Part shown: positions 55,654 to 64,000 of the stretch, piece after piece
Layout of the letters: each line of letters begins with the position of its first letter
How positions within the stretch are numbered: the stretch's first letter is position 1
Source of the DNA: Tatumella saanichensis
GTDB lineage: Bacteria; Pseudomonadota; Gammaproteobacteria; Enterobacterales; Enterobacteriaceae
Assembly: GCF_000439375.1 (NCBI RefSeq)
Contig: NZ_ATMI01000040.1
Coordinates: forward strand, 1-64,000
Direction of reading: 5' to 3'
DNA: 64,000 bases
Position numbers and translations under genes: made by a program
The notes under the pieces: generated by a model
Seen by the model: the letters and a program-made list of their open reading frames with translations, nothing else
Database searches by the model: none
What the model was told of the DNA's origin: nothing

Positions 55654-56184
55654 ATGAAAAAAGAGCGAAATTATCCGAAGGCGGTGCTGACACCTGGTGA
55701 AGTGGCCCGGCGCAGCGGGGTTGCGGTATCGGCACTGCACTTTTATGAGAGTAAGGGGCTTATCTCCAGTACCCGCAACGCCGGCAATCAGCGTCGTTAC
55801 AGCCGTGATGTGTTGCGGCGGGTAGCGGTGATTAAGGTGGCGCAGCGTATTGGACTGCCGCTGTCGACGATCAGTGAAAACCTGGCCTTGGTGCCGGCAG
55901 ATAAGCGGATGTCGGCCAGTGAATGGGAAACCCTAACTGGTTATTGGCGAGATGAATTGGATAAACGCATCGAAACGCTGATCCATCTGCGCGACGATCT
56001 GCAGGGCTGTATCGGCTGCGGTTGTTTGTCGATGCGCGACTGTCCATTACGCAATGCCGGCGACCATCTGGCGGCTCAAGGGCAGGGAGCCGTATTATTG
56101 GAGAGAGTTCAGGGCACAGAGGGATCTTCTACGGAGAGTCCGGAAAAGCAGAAAGAAACCGCCGTGGACAGAAACAAAGGTTGA
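55654..56184 (+). CDS. soxR: redox-sensing activator SoxR
   Basis: MerR-family sensor of redox-cycling agents with a [2Fe-2S] cluster. 176 residues. N-terminal winged helix [25 protein letters not shown], dimerisation helix, then cluster ligands Cys119, Cys122, Cys124 and Cys130 ([12 protein letters not shown]), the same numbers as in E. coli, which supports the ATG at 55654 over the GTG just before it. The C terminus is about 22 residues longer than in E. coli, with a charged Ser/Glu/Lys-rich end. Divergent from soxS. Confidence 0.95.
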   Translation: MKKERNYPKAVLTPGEVARRSGVAVSALHFYESKGLISSTRNAGNQRRYSRDVLRRVAVIKVAQRIGLPLSTISENLALVPADKRMSASEWETLTGYWRDELDKRIETLIHLRDDLQGCIGCGCLSMRDCPLRNAGDHLAAQGQGAVLLERVQGTEGSSTESPEKQKETAVDRNKG

Positions 56185-56344
56185 AAGTCGTGCCTATAAC
56201 CGGATAATCACCGACCTTTCAGGGACTAGTGCTGCGTAGACCTCCCTCGCATGGCACTCTCCACCGGAAATTCCGGATGCCGGCAGCGGTTCAGGCCGTC
56301 GGTGCCACCTTACCTATAATAACATGTATAACCAGGGGCTATTT

Positions 56345-57694
56345 ATGTCTACAGACCAACAGTCATCCCTCGGGCGACTGGATCGGTGGTTTAAGATTTC
56401 TGAACGGGGTAGCACTGCGCGTCAGGAGATGACTGCCGGTATTACCACTTTTCTAGCGATGGTGTATTCCGTCATTGTGGTGCCTGAGATGCTGGGGTCA
56501 GCCGGTTTTCCTCCCGCGGCAACCTTTGTGGCTACCTGTCTGGTCGCCTGTTTCGGTTCATTGTTAATGGGGCTGTGGGCAAACCTGCCACTGGCGATTG
56601 GTTGTGCCATTTCCCTGACCGCTTTTACCGCCTTTAGCTTGGTGATCGGCAAACATGTCTCGGTGCCAGTAGCCGCCGGTGCGGTCTTCTTGATGGGGAT
56701 ACTGTTTACCCTGGTATCGGTCACCGGCATCCGTGGCTGGATTTTACGCAACCTGCCGCGCGGTATTGCTCACGGTACTGGCGTCGGTATCGGTTTGTTC
56801 TTACTGTTGATTGCTGCCAATAATGTTGGCCTAGTGGTGAAAAATCCCGGCCCAGGTTTACCGGTGGCACTCGGGCATTTTACCTCCTTTCAAGCGTTAC
56901 TGGCCCTTGGTGGATTGGCGGCGATTATTGGTCTGGAAAAGCGTCGGGTAACCGGCAGCATTATCTGGGTGATTATTGCCATTTCTGCTATCGGTATGGG
57001 CATTGATCCGACCCTGAAGTACCACGGTATTTTTGCACTGCCTCATTTCCAAGATGCCAGTGGTCATTCACAGTGGTTTAGCTTAGACATTCTAGGGGCG
57101 CTGCAACCGGCGGTACTGCCGTTGGTACTGGCCCTGGTGATGACCGCGGTATTTGATGCCAGCGGAACTATCCGCGCGGTAGCAGGTCAGGCCAACCTGC
57201 TTGACGAACGCGGACAGATCCTCAATGGCGGTAGGGCGTTGACCAGTGATTCAGTGACCAGCCTGTTTTCAGGGATGGTGGGAGCGGCCCCGGCAGCCGT
57301 GTATATCGAATCTGCTGCCGGTACCGCCGCCGGAGGTAAAACGGGGCTGACGGCAGTAGTGGTCGGGCTGCTGTTTTTATTGGTGTTATTTATGTCGCCG
57401 CTGGCGGCGATGGTACCGGCCTATGCAACGGCCCCAGCACTGATGTACGTCGGACTGTTAATGCTGCGTAATGTCGCCACCTTGGTGTCAGACGATGCGG
57501 TGGATACGCTGTCCGGTCTGGTGACTGCGGTGTTTATTGTGCTGACCTGTAACATTGTTACCGGCATTATGCTGGGCTTTGTCACTCTGGTGATTGGTCG
57601 ATTATTTGCCGGTGAGTGGGGCAAACTTAATAGCGGTATCGTCATCATTGCTATCGCGCTGGCAGTATTTTATGCCGGAGGCTGGGCGCTGTAA
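56345..57694 (+). CDS. ghxP: guanine/hypoxanthine permease GhxP (YjcD)
   Basis: Inner-membrane purine:proton symporter of the NCS2/AzgA group, 449 residues, about twelve to thirteen segments. Family stretches: [94 protein letters not shown]. The ATG at 56345 (MSTDQQSS) has AGGGGC upstream and matches the E. coli start. It follows soxR as in E. coli. No purine riboswitch was recognised in the 160-bp leader. Confidence 0.94.
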   Translation: MSTDQQSSLGRLDRWFKISERGSTARQEMTAGITTFLAMVYSVIVVPEMLGSAGFPPAATFVATCLVACFGSLLMGLWANLPLAIGCAISLTAFTAFSLVIGKHVSVPVAAGAVFLMGILFTLVSVTGIRGWILRNLPRGIAHGTGVGIGLFLLLIAANNVGLVVKNPGPGLPVALGHFTSFQALLALGGLAAIIGLEKRRVTGSIIWVIIAISAIGMGIDPTLKYHGIFALPHFQDASGHSQWFSLDILGALQPAVLPLVLALVMTAVFDASGTIRAVAGQANLLDERGQILNGGRALTSDSVTSLFSGMVGAAPAAVYIESAAGTAAGGKTGLTAVVVGLLFLLVLFMSPLAAMVPAYATAPALMYVGLLMLRNVATLVSDDAVDTLSGLVTAVFIVLTCNIVTGIMLGFVTLVIGRLFAGEWGKLNSGIVIIAIALAVFYAGGWAL

Positions 57695-57848
57695 CTCCCT
57701 TTCTATGGTAATAAGCAGTGACTGAGTGAGATGCGGAAGGGATTCCGCACGTCAGGGTGCACGCTGGACAAGGTTTTGCTTTACACTGTGAGTTCGTCTT
57801 TGACGTCTTCAGTTAATGTCATGCTGCAGAAGAGGCTAAAAGGAAAGC

Positions 57849-59498
57849 ATGGAAATCTTCTTTACCATACTGATCATGACCCTGGTGGTCTCTTTGTCCG
57901 GTGTGATCAGCCGGTTACTCCCGTTTCATATCCCGCTGCCGCTGATGCAGATTATTGCTGGGGCCATTCTTGCCTGGCCTACCATCGGTTTACATGTCGA
58001 TTTTGATCCAGACTTGTTCCTGGTGCTGTTTATTCCGCCATTGCTGTTTGCCGATGGCTGGAAAACCCCGACCAGTGAATTTTTGCATCATGGCCGTGAA
58101 ATTATCGGTCTAGCGCTGGTACTGGTCTTGATCACGGTACTGGGGATCGGTTACCTGATTTATTGGACAGTACCAGGGATCCCGCTTATCCCAGCTTTTG
58201 CACTGGCTGCTGTCCTCTCGCCTACCGATGCGGTGGCGCTGTCAGGGATTGTCGGCGAAGGGCGTATTCCGAAGAAGATCATGTCGATTGTTCAGGGTGA
58301 GGCATTAATGAATGATGCCTCCGGTCTGGTTTCCCTGAAATTCGCCATTGCCGTGGCAATGGGGACCATGGTGTTTACCTGGTCCGGTGCCACCCTTGAG
58401 TTTCTAAAAGTGGCGGTAGGGGGCTTGCTGGCCGGGGTAATTATCTGTTGGCTGTACGGTAAATCCCTACGCCTAATGAGCCGCTGGAGCGGTGATGACC
58501 CGGCAACCCAGACCGTGCTACTGCTGTTATTACCTTTTGCCTCTTACATCATTGCAGAACACTTTGGCTTCTCGGGGATCTTGGCCGCAGTAGCGGCAGG
58601 GATGACCATTACTCGTTCTGGCATCATTCGCCAAGCACCTTTGGCAATGCGTCTGCGAGCTAACAGTGTCTGGCAGATGCTGGAGTTTGTGTTTAACGGC
58701 ATGGTGTTCCTGATGCTAGGCCTGCAACTGCCAAGTATCTTGGAAACGTCGATAGCTCAGGCCAATGCGGATCAGAATGTCAGTATTTGGCTACTTTTTG
58801 CCGATGTTGCTCTGGTCTATTTGGCATTGCTGGTCGTCAGATTCTGCTGGCTGTATGTTATGCAGCGTATGAGCCTGCGTTTCCTGAAGAAAAAACCGAT
58901 GGAATTCAGTAACTACTCGCTGCGCGAGCTACTGATTGCCACTTTTGCTGGGGTTCGCGGAGCAGTGACCCTGGCGGGGGTGTTATCGATCCCGCTGTAT
59001 ATGGTCAACGGAGATGCCTTCCCGGCACGTTATGAGCTGGTATTCCTAGCAACAGGGGTGATTATGTTTTCGTTGCTGGCCGGAGTGGTCATTCTGCCGC
59101 TGCTGCTACGCGGTATTCCGGGTATGGATAAAAGTGAAAATGCCCGCGAACTGAGGACGGCACGGGCCATCATGGCGAAAACGGCTATCGACAGCGTCTA
59201 TAAGATGGAAGAGCGATTGGGCCGTGACAGCGAAGAGAATATCGACCCCGATATCCTTAAAGAGGTCAGTTCCAGGGTGACGGGGAACTTACGCCGTCGG
59301 GTGGATGGTAAAGACGATATCGAACGGGCGATGTTCGCTGAAAATTTGGAGCGTCGTTTCCGCTTAACGGCTCTGCGCTCTGAGCGGGCAGAGGTCTACC
59401 ATATGCGCGCTACTCAGCAAATCAGTAATGAATCGATGCAGAAGTTGTTGCGAGATCTGGATTTATTGGAAGCACTGCTGATCGAAAAAGAAGATTAA
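57849..59498 (+). CDS. yjcE: Na+/H+ antiporter YjcE (CPA1 family)
   Basis: A 549-residue inner-membrane antiporter, same length as E. coli YjcE. N-terminal membrane domain of about twelve helices with VLSPTDAVALSGI, QGEALMNDASGLVSLKFAIAVA and FAGVRGAVTLAGVLSIP, the acidic residues of the transport core being in the second. The C-terminal part (about 420-549) is cytoplasmic and helical. Start ATG preceded by AAAAGGAAAGC. It follows ghxP as in E. coli. Confidence 0.94.
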   Translation: MEIFFTILIMTLVVSLSGVISRLLPFHIPLPLMQIIAGAILAWPTIGLHVDFDPDLFLVLFIPPLLFADGWKTPTSEFLHHGREIIGLALVLVLITVLGIGYLIYWTVPGIPLIPAFALAAVLSPTDAVALSGIVGEGRIPKKIMSIVQGEALMNDASGLVSLKFAIAVAMGTMVFTWSGATLEFLKVAVGGLLAGVIICWLYGKSLRLMSRWSGDDPATQTVLLLLLPFASYIIAEHFGFSGILAAVAAGMTITRSGIIRQAPLAMRLRANSVWQMLEFVFNGMVFLMLGLQLPSILETSIAQANADQNVSIWLLFADVALVYLALLVVRFCWLYVMQRMSLRFLKKKPMEFSNYSLRELLIATFAGVRGAVTLAGVLSIPLYMVNGDAFPARYELVFLATGVIMFSLLAGVVILPLLLRGIPGMDKSENARELRTARAIMAKTAIDSVYKMEERLGRDSEENIDPDILKEVSSRVTGNLRRRVDGKDDIERAMFAENLERRFRLTALRSERAEVYHMRATQQISNESMQKLLRDLDLLEALLIEKED

Positions 59499-59503
59499 GC
59501 CTA

Positions 59504-59534
59504 CACACCGGCCGCCATCAGTGCGGCCGGTGTG
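59504..59534. terminator. hairpin between yjcE and the LysR gene
   Basis: CACACCGGCCGC and GCGGCCGGTGTG form a perfect 12-bp stem with a 7-base loop between two convergent genes. No T run on either side. Confidence 0.7.
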
Positions 59535-59538
59535 CGAT

Positions 59539-60432
59539 TTAGAAGCGACCGCTGTCCGGCCAGAAATCTCGACAACACTGGATCCATGCACGGGTACTGC
59601 TGGAGATATAGTTCCCCTCCCGCCATACCAGACCCAATGTCCAGGTCAGTTCCGACTCTAGCGGGAGCCATAGCAATGATGCGGGGTCCAGACGCTGGCA
59701 AATCGGTTCTGGCAGGATCGCCACTCCCATACCGGCCTGCACCATGGTGGCCAGAAAGTCCCATTGTCCGCTTTGAATAGCTACCGTCGGGGTCAGCCCT
59801 TGACGCTGAAAGGATTTACTCAGCTGACGGTTCAATGAAAACTCTTCGTTAAATACCAGCAAGGGATAACGGGCGACTTCCTCAAGGGTCAGCTGTTTTC
59901 GCGTTAACCACTCTTCGTTACGCGGGACCAGCACGCACAAGCGATGCTCCATCAGCGGCAGTACCCGCAGAGGAAGTTCATTTTCGGTGGGGAGGGCGGT
60001 CATGGCGATATCAAGACTGCCTTGTAATACCGCTTGTTGCGCCGCCAGTCCGCCAAATTCAGAGATTTTAAGTTCCACACCCGGATAGCGTTTATGGAAA
60101 GCGGAGATAGAGCCGACAATCTGCATACCCACCATCGGTGGAATACCGAGGCGTAATTCACCGGTTTTTAACTGATTAATATCTTCTATTTCGGCTTCGA
60201 GTTGTCGGAATTCCTGGAGGATGGTCAGCCCACGCTGATAGACGGCTTTACCACTGTCGGTCAGGTAGAGACGGCGACCTTCACGTAATAGCAGAGTACA
60301 CCCCAGTTCCTCTTCCAGCTGGCGTAACATTTTACTGATAGTCGGTTGAGTAACATACAGTTTTTCTGCAGCGCGGGTGAAGCTTTGCTGGCGGACGACT
60401 TCAGTAAAATAGCGTATCGCCTTTACATCCAT
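59539..60432 (-). CDS. cidR: LysR-family regulator, CidR-like
   Basis: A 297-residue LysR-type regulator with winged helix RYFTEVVRQQSFTRAAEKLYVTQPTISKMLRQLEEELGCTLLLREGRRLYLTDSG and effector domain ending near QAGMGVAILPEPIC. It is divergent from cidA-cidB, 102 bp apart, as CidR is in other bacteria, where it responds to acetate-related metabolism and activates the holin-like genes. The assignment rests on sequence type and context. Confidence 0.85.
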   Translation of the reverse strand: MDVKAIRYFTEVVRQQSFTRAAEKLYVTQPTISKMLRQLEEELGCTLLLREGRRLYLTDSGKAVYQRGLTILQEFRQLEAEIEDINQLKTGELRLGIPPMVGMQIVGSISAFHKRYPGVELKISEFGGLAAQQAVLQGSLDIAMTALPTENELPLRVLPLMEHRLCVLVPRNEEWLTRKQLTLEEVARYPLLVFNEEFSLNRQLSKSFQRQGLTPTVAIQSGQWDFLATMVQAGMGVAILPEPICQRLDPASLLWLPLESELTWTLGLVWREGNYISSSTRAWIQCCRDFWPDSGRF

Positions 60433-60477
60433 AACTATTCCTAAATGGCATGGTTAAGATAATTTTAGTTCATTTTA

Positions 60478-60490
60478 TTCACCTGGTGAA
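60478..60490. promoter_or_regulatory. LysR-type box between cidR and cidA
   Basis: TTCACC-T-GGTGAA is a perfect 13-bp palindrome fitting the T-N11-A rule of LysR regulators. It lies 45 bp before both starts' midpoint, in the divergent gap. Confidence 0.6.
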
Positions 60491-60534
60491 CAGGCTGTAT
60501 ACTCTTTGTATAAATCACTTATAAGGAGTTCACC

Positions 60535-60963
60535 ATGCTTGCGGCCCTTCGTTCACAGAGGCTGACAAAACTACCCCATTTGTTGCAGCTGCCTGTACAA
60601 GTCCTGCTTTATATTGGCCTGTTTTTATTCTCACAGCAACTGGTGGTCTGGCTGCATATTCCGCTGCCTGCGAATATTGTTGGTATGGTACTTCTGTTAT
60701 TTCTTATCGTTAGCCGTGTTTTACCGCTCAAATGGGTAAAAGCGGGTTCAAACTGGTTACTGGCGGAAATGTTGCTGTTTTTCGTTCCAGCGGTAGTGGC
60801 AGTCATTAACTACGGACCGTTACTGCGTACTGACGGTATACGGATTTGCTTAGTGATTGCGATCAGCACTGTGCTGGTTCTGACCGCGACCTCATTGGTG
60901 GTACAGCGTGTTTATCAGTATGAACTCGCCCGCGCAGCGCGTAAGCAGGTGCCTCATGCATGA
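60535..60963 (+). CDS. cidA: CidA/LrgA holin-like protein
   Basis: A 142-residue inner-membrane protein with four predicted helices of the CidA/LrgA family (QVLLYIGLFLFSQQLVVWLHIPLPANIVGMVLLLFLI; MLLFFVPAVVAVINY). Relatives act as holin-like proteins or in by-product (pyruvate, acetate) transport. AAGGAG lies 7 bases before the ATG, and TATACT is a likely -10. Its stop overlaps the cidB start. Confidence 0.9.
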   Translation: MLAALRSQRLTKLPHLLQLPVQVLLYIGLFLFSQQLVVWLHIPLPANIVGMVLLLFLIVSRVLPLKWVKAGSNWLLAEMLLFFVPAVVAVINYGPLLRTDGIRICLVIAISTVLVLTATSLVVQRVYQYELARAARKQVPHA

Positions 60964-61657
60964 TTTAGTGATCAGCCTGTTATGTTTTGCGATAACGTTA
61001 TTGGTCTACTATCTGAATAAGCGCCTGTACCGTCGCTGGAGAACTTTGGTCCTGATGCCACTGGTGATGACGCCAATGGTGTTGGTACTGATGCTGTTAG
61101 TGACCCATATCACATGGAAGGATTATATTGCGCAAAGCCACTGGCTAATCTGGCTGCTTGGCCCTGCGACACTGGCATTTGCGGTACCCGTCTATGAAAA
61201 CATTGCCATTATCAAACGTCATTGGATGTCATTGAGTGCTGGAGTGATCACCGCTACGTTGGTGGCCGTCTGCAGTTCGGTGTGGCTGGCGCGTCTATTC
61301 ACACTGCCGGTAGAAATTCAACGCAGTCTGGCTGTTCGTTCTATTACCACACCTTTCGCCTTGGCGGCAGCAAAACAGGTCGGTGGTCAGCCGGATTTAG
61401 TCGCACTGTTTGTCGTATTGACTGGAGTGTTTGGTATGGCGGTGGGAGACGTTCTGTTTCTGCGGATCGCGATCAAACACGGCATGGCAAAAGGGGCAGG
61501 CCTGGGTGCAGCTTCCCACGGGGCCGGTACCGCTCGTGCTTATCAGATTGGTGCTCAAGAAGGGGTTGTCTCCAGCTTGGTGATGATGCTGGCCGGAGTG
61601 GTGACAGTCTTAATGGCACCGATTATTGGTCATGTGATGTGGACCATCAGCAAATAG
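60956..61657 (+). CDS. cidB: CidB/LrgB family membrane protein
   Basis: A 233-residue inner-membrane partner of CidA. The start is taken as ATG at 60956 (MHDLVISLLC), overlapping the cidA stop by 8 bases; the longer frame lies inside cidA. Family motifs: ITTPFALAAAKQVGGQPDLVALFVVLTGVFGMAVG and GLGAASHGAGTARAYQIGAQEGVVSSLVMMLAG. Together with CidA it is implicated in cell lysis control or metabolite export; the role in enteric bacteria is not firmly known. Confidence 0.92.
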   Translation: MHDLVISLLCFAITLLVYYLNKRLYRRWRTLVLMPLVMTPMVLVLMLLVTHITWKDYIAQSHWLIWLLGPATLAFAVPVYENIAIIKRHWMSLSAGVITATLVAVCSSVWLARLFTLPVEIQRSLAVRSITTPFALAAAKQVGGQPDLVALFVVLTGVFGMAVGDVLFLRIAIKHGMAKGAGLGAASHGAGTARAYQIGAQEGVVSSLVMMLAGVVTVLMAPIIGHVMWTISK

Positions 61658-61777
61658 TGCTATTTACATTACATGACGAAAGTTTTCATTCCGAGGGTAT
61701 AAATCGGTTGCCTGCCCTTTTTCATACTGGTCAAATACCTGTGTAAGTGATTATTTCAACTCACAGGGAGTCCTAAA

Positions 61778-62320
61778 ATGAAAAAAATCCTTCTTGCCGT
61801 TGGACTGGCAGGCTTGGTAACCAGCGGCATGGCGCAGGCTGTTGAAGGCAGTGTCGATGTCGGGCAGCACAGTACCAATCTGAGCGTTGGTGTGGGCAGT
61901 GCGTCACCGGGGTTGTTTGTGAAAGGTAACTGGTTACGCAGCAACAATGATGGCAGCGTCAGTGGTGCAACGCTCGGCTATAACCTGTCTGTCGGTCCGC
62001 TGAATATTTCTCCGGCAGCGAAAGCGCTGTTTACTCATCCAGAAGACGGTAAAGACGGGTTTACGGTAGCCGTGGGTACTGGGGTCAGCTATGCGGTGAA
62101 CAGCATGTGGGGACTGTATGGTGAATATTACTATGCTCCGAAATCGTTCTCTGAGCATCTGGAACGTTATCAGGAAGCGGCTGGGGGGATCAGCTTTACC
62201 CCGATTTCCTTGCTGACACTGCGTGCCGGTTACCAGTATGTTGGGTTAAACAACACCGGTAATAATAAAGATAATGTCCTAGTCGATGGTCCGTATCTGA
62301 GTGCATCAGTCAGCTTCTAA
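61778..62320 (+). CDS. YfaZ-family outer-membrane protein
   Basis: A 180-residue exported protein. Signal peptide MKKILLAVGLAGLVTSGMAQA; the mature part is rich in alternating beta segments and ends SASVSF with a terminal Phe, typical of outer-membrane beta barrels. It matches the YfaZ family in layout (TLGYNLSVGPLNISPAAKALFTH, YGEYYYAPKSFS, LRAGYQY). Function unknown. AGGGAG precedes the ATG. It lies between cidB and acs, convergent with acs; the E. coli genes of this interval are absent. Confidence 0.83.
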   Translation: MKKILLAVGLAGLVTSGMAQAVEGSVDVGQHSTNLSVGVGSASPGLFVKGNWLRSNNDGSVSGATLGYNLSVGPLNISPAAKALFTHPEDGKDGFTVAVGTGVSYAVNSMWGLYGEYYYAPKSFSEHLERYQEAAGGISFTPISLLTLRAGYQYVGLNNTGNNKDNVLVDGPYLSASVSF

Positions 62321-62338
62321 GGCTGATAGTCTGCAGAC

Positions 62339-62373
62339 AAAACCCCGGGGCAGGTTGGCTGTCTCGGGGTTTT
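62339..62373. terminator. bidirectional terminator yfaZ-like / acs
   Basis: AAAACCCCGGGGCAG...CTCGGGGTTTT: stem of AAAACCCC with GGGGTTTT around an inner loop, giving A- and T-rich flanks for both convergent genes. Confidence 0.8.
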
Positions 62374-62378
62374 GCTTA

Positions 62379-64000
62379 TTAGGCGCTGTGATATTGCTGT
62401 TTTTCTTCTAGCAGTTTATCGACCACGCCTGGATCCGCCAGGGTTGAGGTATCGCCCAGACCACTGGTTTCTCCAGCCGCAATTTTACGCAGGATGCGGC
62501 GCATAATTTTCCCAGAGCGGGTTTTCGGTAACATTTCGGCCCAGTGCAAGACATCCGGTGTAGCAATCGGACCGATCTCTTTTCTGACCCACTGACGGAC
62601 TTCCGCATACAGCTCAGCAGAAGGTTCTACCCCGTGATTAAGGGTGACATAGGCATAAATCGCCTGACCTTTAATACTGTGCGGGATACCGACAACTGCC
62701 GCTTCAGCAATTTTCGGATGCGCAACCAGGGCGGATTCGATCTCCGCAGTGCCCAACCGGTGGCCAGACACATTCAGCACATCATCGACTCGCCCGGTGA
62801 TCCAGTAGTCACCGTCTTCGTCGCGACGAGCGCCATCACCACTGAAATAGTAATGCTTAAAGGTGGAAAAATAGGTCTGTTCGAAGCGCTGGTGGTCGCC
62901 GTATAGCGTACGCGCCTGTCCTGGCCAGGAATCGGCGATCACTAGGTTACCTTCGCAGGCACCTAATTGCTCGATACCGTCGTTATCCAGTAGGGTGGGC
63001 TGAACGCCGAAGAACGGACGAGAGGCGGAACCGGGCTTGAGCTCTGTCACGCCAGGCAATGGTGTAATCATTAGGCCGCCGGTTTCGGTCTGCCACCAAG
63101 TATCTACGACTGGGCAACGGCTATTACCGATTTTCTGGTAATACCACTCCCAGGCTTCTGGGTTAATGGGTTCGCCCACCGAACCGAGAATACGCAGGCT
63201 ACTGCGATCGGTTCCTTTAATGGCACTGTTACCTTCGGCCATCAAGGCACGGATGGCGGTCGGGGCAGTATAGAGGATGGAGACCTGATGTTTATCCACC
63301 ACCTGCGACATTCGTGCAGAGGTCGGCCAGTTCGGCACACCTTCAAAAATCAGGGTCGTCGCCCCGCAGGCCAGAGGCCCGTATACCAAATAGCTGTGAC
63401 CAGTGATCCAACCAACATCGGCCGTACACCAGTAAATATCATCAGCATGATAATCAAACACATATTTAAAAGTCGTAGCTGCGTAGACCAAGTAACCGCC
63501 AGTAGTGTGTAACACGCCTTTCGGTTTGCCGGTAGAGCCAGAGGTATAGAGAATAAATAGCGGATCTTCGGCATTCATGGCCACCGGTGTATGTGTTGTT
63601 GAGGAATTGGACATCAGCTCGTGCCACCACTGATCACGGCCCTGCTCCCAGCTTGGTAGGTTGCCGGTCCGGCGGAACACAATTACCTGTTCGACGCTGG
63701 TGACAGTACTGTTTTTCAGTGCCTGGTCGACGTTCTTTTTCAGTGGGATAGGGCGTCCGGCACGCAGCCCTTCATCGGCAGTAATCACTATTTTCGCCGC
63801 ACAGTCGATAATACGTCCGGCGACCGCATCGGGGGAAAAACCGCCAAAAATAACGGTATGGACAGCACCGATACGGGCGCAGGCCAGCATCGCAATAGCC
63901 GCTTCTGGGACCATCGGCATATAGATAGCGACCACATCCCCTTTGTTGACGCCAAGACCGGTGAGCATATTGGCGGCTTGGCAAACTTGCTGATGTAGCT
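62379..64000 (-). CDS. acs: acetyl-CoA synthetase Acs, partial (N terminus outside window)
   Basis: AMP-forming acetate:CoA ligase that activates acetate. The window holds about the C-terminal 540 of some 650 residues; the frame continues to the edge ([10 protein letters not shown] before [11 protein letters not shown]). Motifs: the AMP-binding [80 protein letters not shown], and the lysine that is acetylated in regulation, in [14 protein letters not shown]. In E. coli yjcH-actP follow acs; here the next gene downstream is the convergent YfaZ-like gene, so they are not in this position. Confidence 0.96.
   Translation of the reverse strand, partial: LHQQVCQAANMLTGLGVNKGDVVAIYMPMVPEAAIAMLACARIGAVHTVIFGGFSPDAVAGRIIDCAAKIVITADEGLRAGRPIPLKKNVDQALKNSTVTSVEQVIVFRRTGNLPSWEQGRDQWWHELMSNSSTTHTPVAMNAEDPLFILYTSGSTGKPKGVLHTTGGYLVYAATTFKYVFDYHADDIYWCTADVGWITGHSYLVYGPLACGATTLIFEGVPNWPTSARMSQVVDKHQVSILYTAPTAIRALMAEGNSAIKGTDRSSLRILGSVGEPINPEAWEWYYQKIGNSRCPVVDTWWQTETGGLMITPLPGVTELKPGSASRPFFGVQPTLLDNDGIEQLGACEGNLVIADSWPGQARTLYGDHQRFEQTYFSTFKHYYFSGDGARRDEDGDYWITGRVDDVLNVSGHRLGTAEIESALVAHPKIAEAAVVGIPHSIKGQAIYAYVTLNHGVEPSAELYAEVRQWVRKEIGPIATPDVLHWAEMLPKTRSGKIMRRILRKIAAGETSGLGDTSTLADPGVVDKLLEEKQQYHSA

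Noticed and set aside
56185-56344. Purine riboswitch in the ghxP leader
   Set aside because: The conserved purine aptamer loop and junction sequences were not seen; only small hairpins such as CCGGAAATTCCGG are present.
1-64000. CRISPR arrays, prophage or insertion sequences
   Set aside because: No regularly spaced short repeats other than the 211-bp array, and no integrase, transposase or phage structural genes were seen on either strand.

Overview
The window is chromosomal DNA of a gamma-proteobacterium of the order Enterobacterales. From the end of an rRNA operon to acs, the gene order follows the Escherichia coli rrnE-metA-lysC-pgi-ubiCA-plsB-dgkA-lexA-dinF-zur-dusA-pspG-qorA-dnaB-tyrB-uvrA/ssb-soxSR-ghxP-yjcE-acs region, and the proteins are close to, but clearly diverged from, the E. 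coli ones. The citrate lyase cluster, the membrane PQQ glucose dehydrogenase and the moderate GC content suggest an Erwiniaceae member such as Tatumella or Pantoea. This genus-level guess is inference only. No phage, insertion sequence or CRISPR array was seen.

Layout. 1-790: 3' end of an rRNA operon (5S, tRNA-Thr, 5S), then a 211-bp tandem array of degenerate 5S pieces, each followed by a copy of the same terminator. 1.2-2.2 kb: metA behind MetJ boxes. 2.2-13.3 kb: an accessory block for citrate fermentation (2-hydroxycarboxylate transporter, a fumarylacetoacetate-hydrolase-fold enzyme, citCDEFXG, an aldo-keto reductase), divergent from the CitA/CitB (DpiB/DpiA) two-component genes. The sensor gene carries a frameshift. 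13.3-18.8 kb: a second accessory block, with a PhnR-like repressor divergent from a binding protein, an alkaline-phosphatase-superfamily hydrolase and an ABC importer. Its promoter has both a Pho box and a GntR/UTRA-type operator.

18.9-39.4 kb is mostly conserved core: yjbB, a PanS-like carrier, lysC with its lysine riboswitch, a CPA1 antiporter with an RCK-like domain, pgi, psiE, ubiC, ubiA, plsB, dgkA, lexA (two SOS boxes), dinF, zur, dusA, pspG (sigma-54 promoter), qorA and dnaB. The maltose/xylose genes found here in E. coli are absent. 39.4-46 kb: Lrp/AsnC regulator and YitT-like membrane protein in the place of alr, then tyrB, then an accessory run (tautomerase, LysR, MetE-like methyltransferase, YahK-like reductase). 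46-50 kb: uvrA and ssb. 50.5-54.7 kb: gcd, an AraC regulator and a frameshifted TauE/SafE exporter gene. 54.7-59.5 kb: yjcB, soxS/soxR with a SoxR operator matching the E. coli one, ghxP and yjcE. 59.5-64 kb: LysR-cidA-cidB, a YfaZ-like outer-membrane protein, and the 3' part of acs running off the end.

How the genes fit together: citrate enters through CitS and is cleaved by citrate lyase to acetate and oxaloacetate. CitC, CitX and CitG make and acetylate the lyase prosthetic group. No oxaloacetate decarboxylase genes are present, so the FAH-fold enzyme between citS and citC is a candidate oxaloacetate-handling step. The Pho-box operon, yjbB and psiE form a loose phosphorus theme. Both frameshifts lie at mononucleotide runs, so sequencing error must be excluded before they are read as biology.
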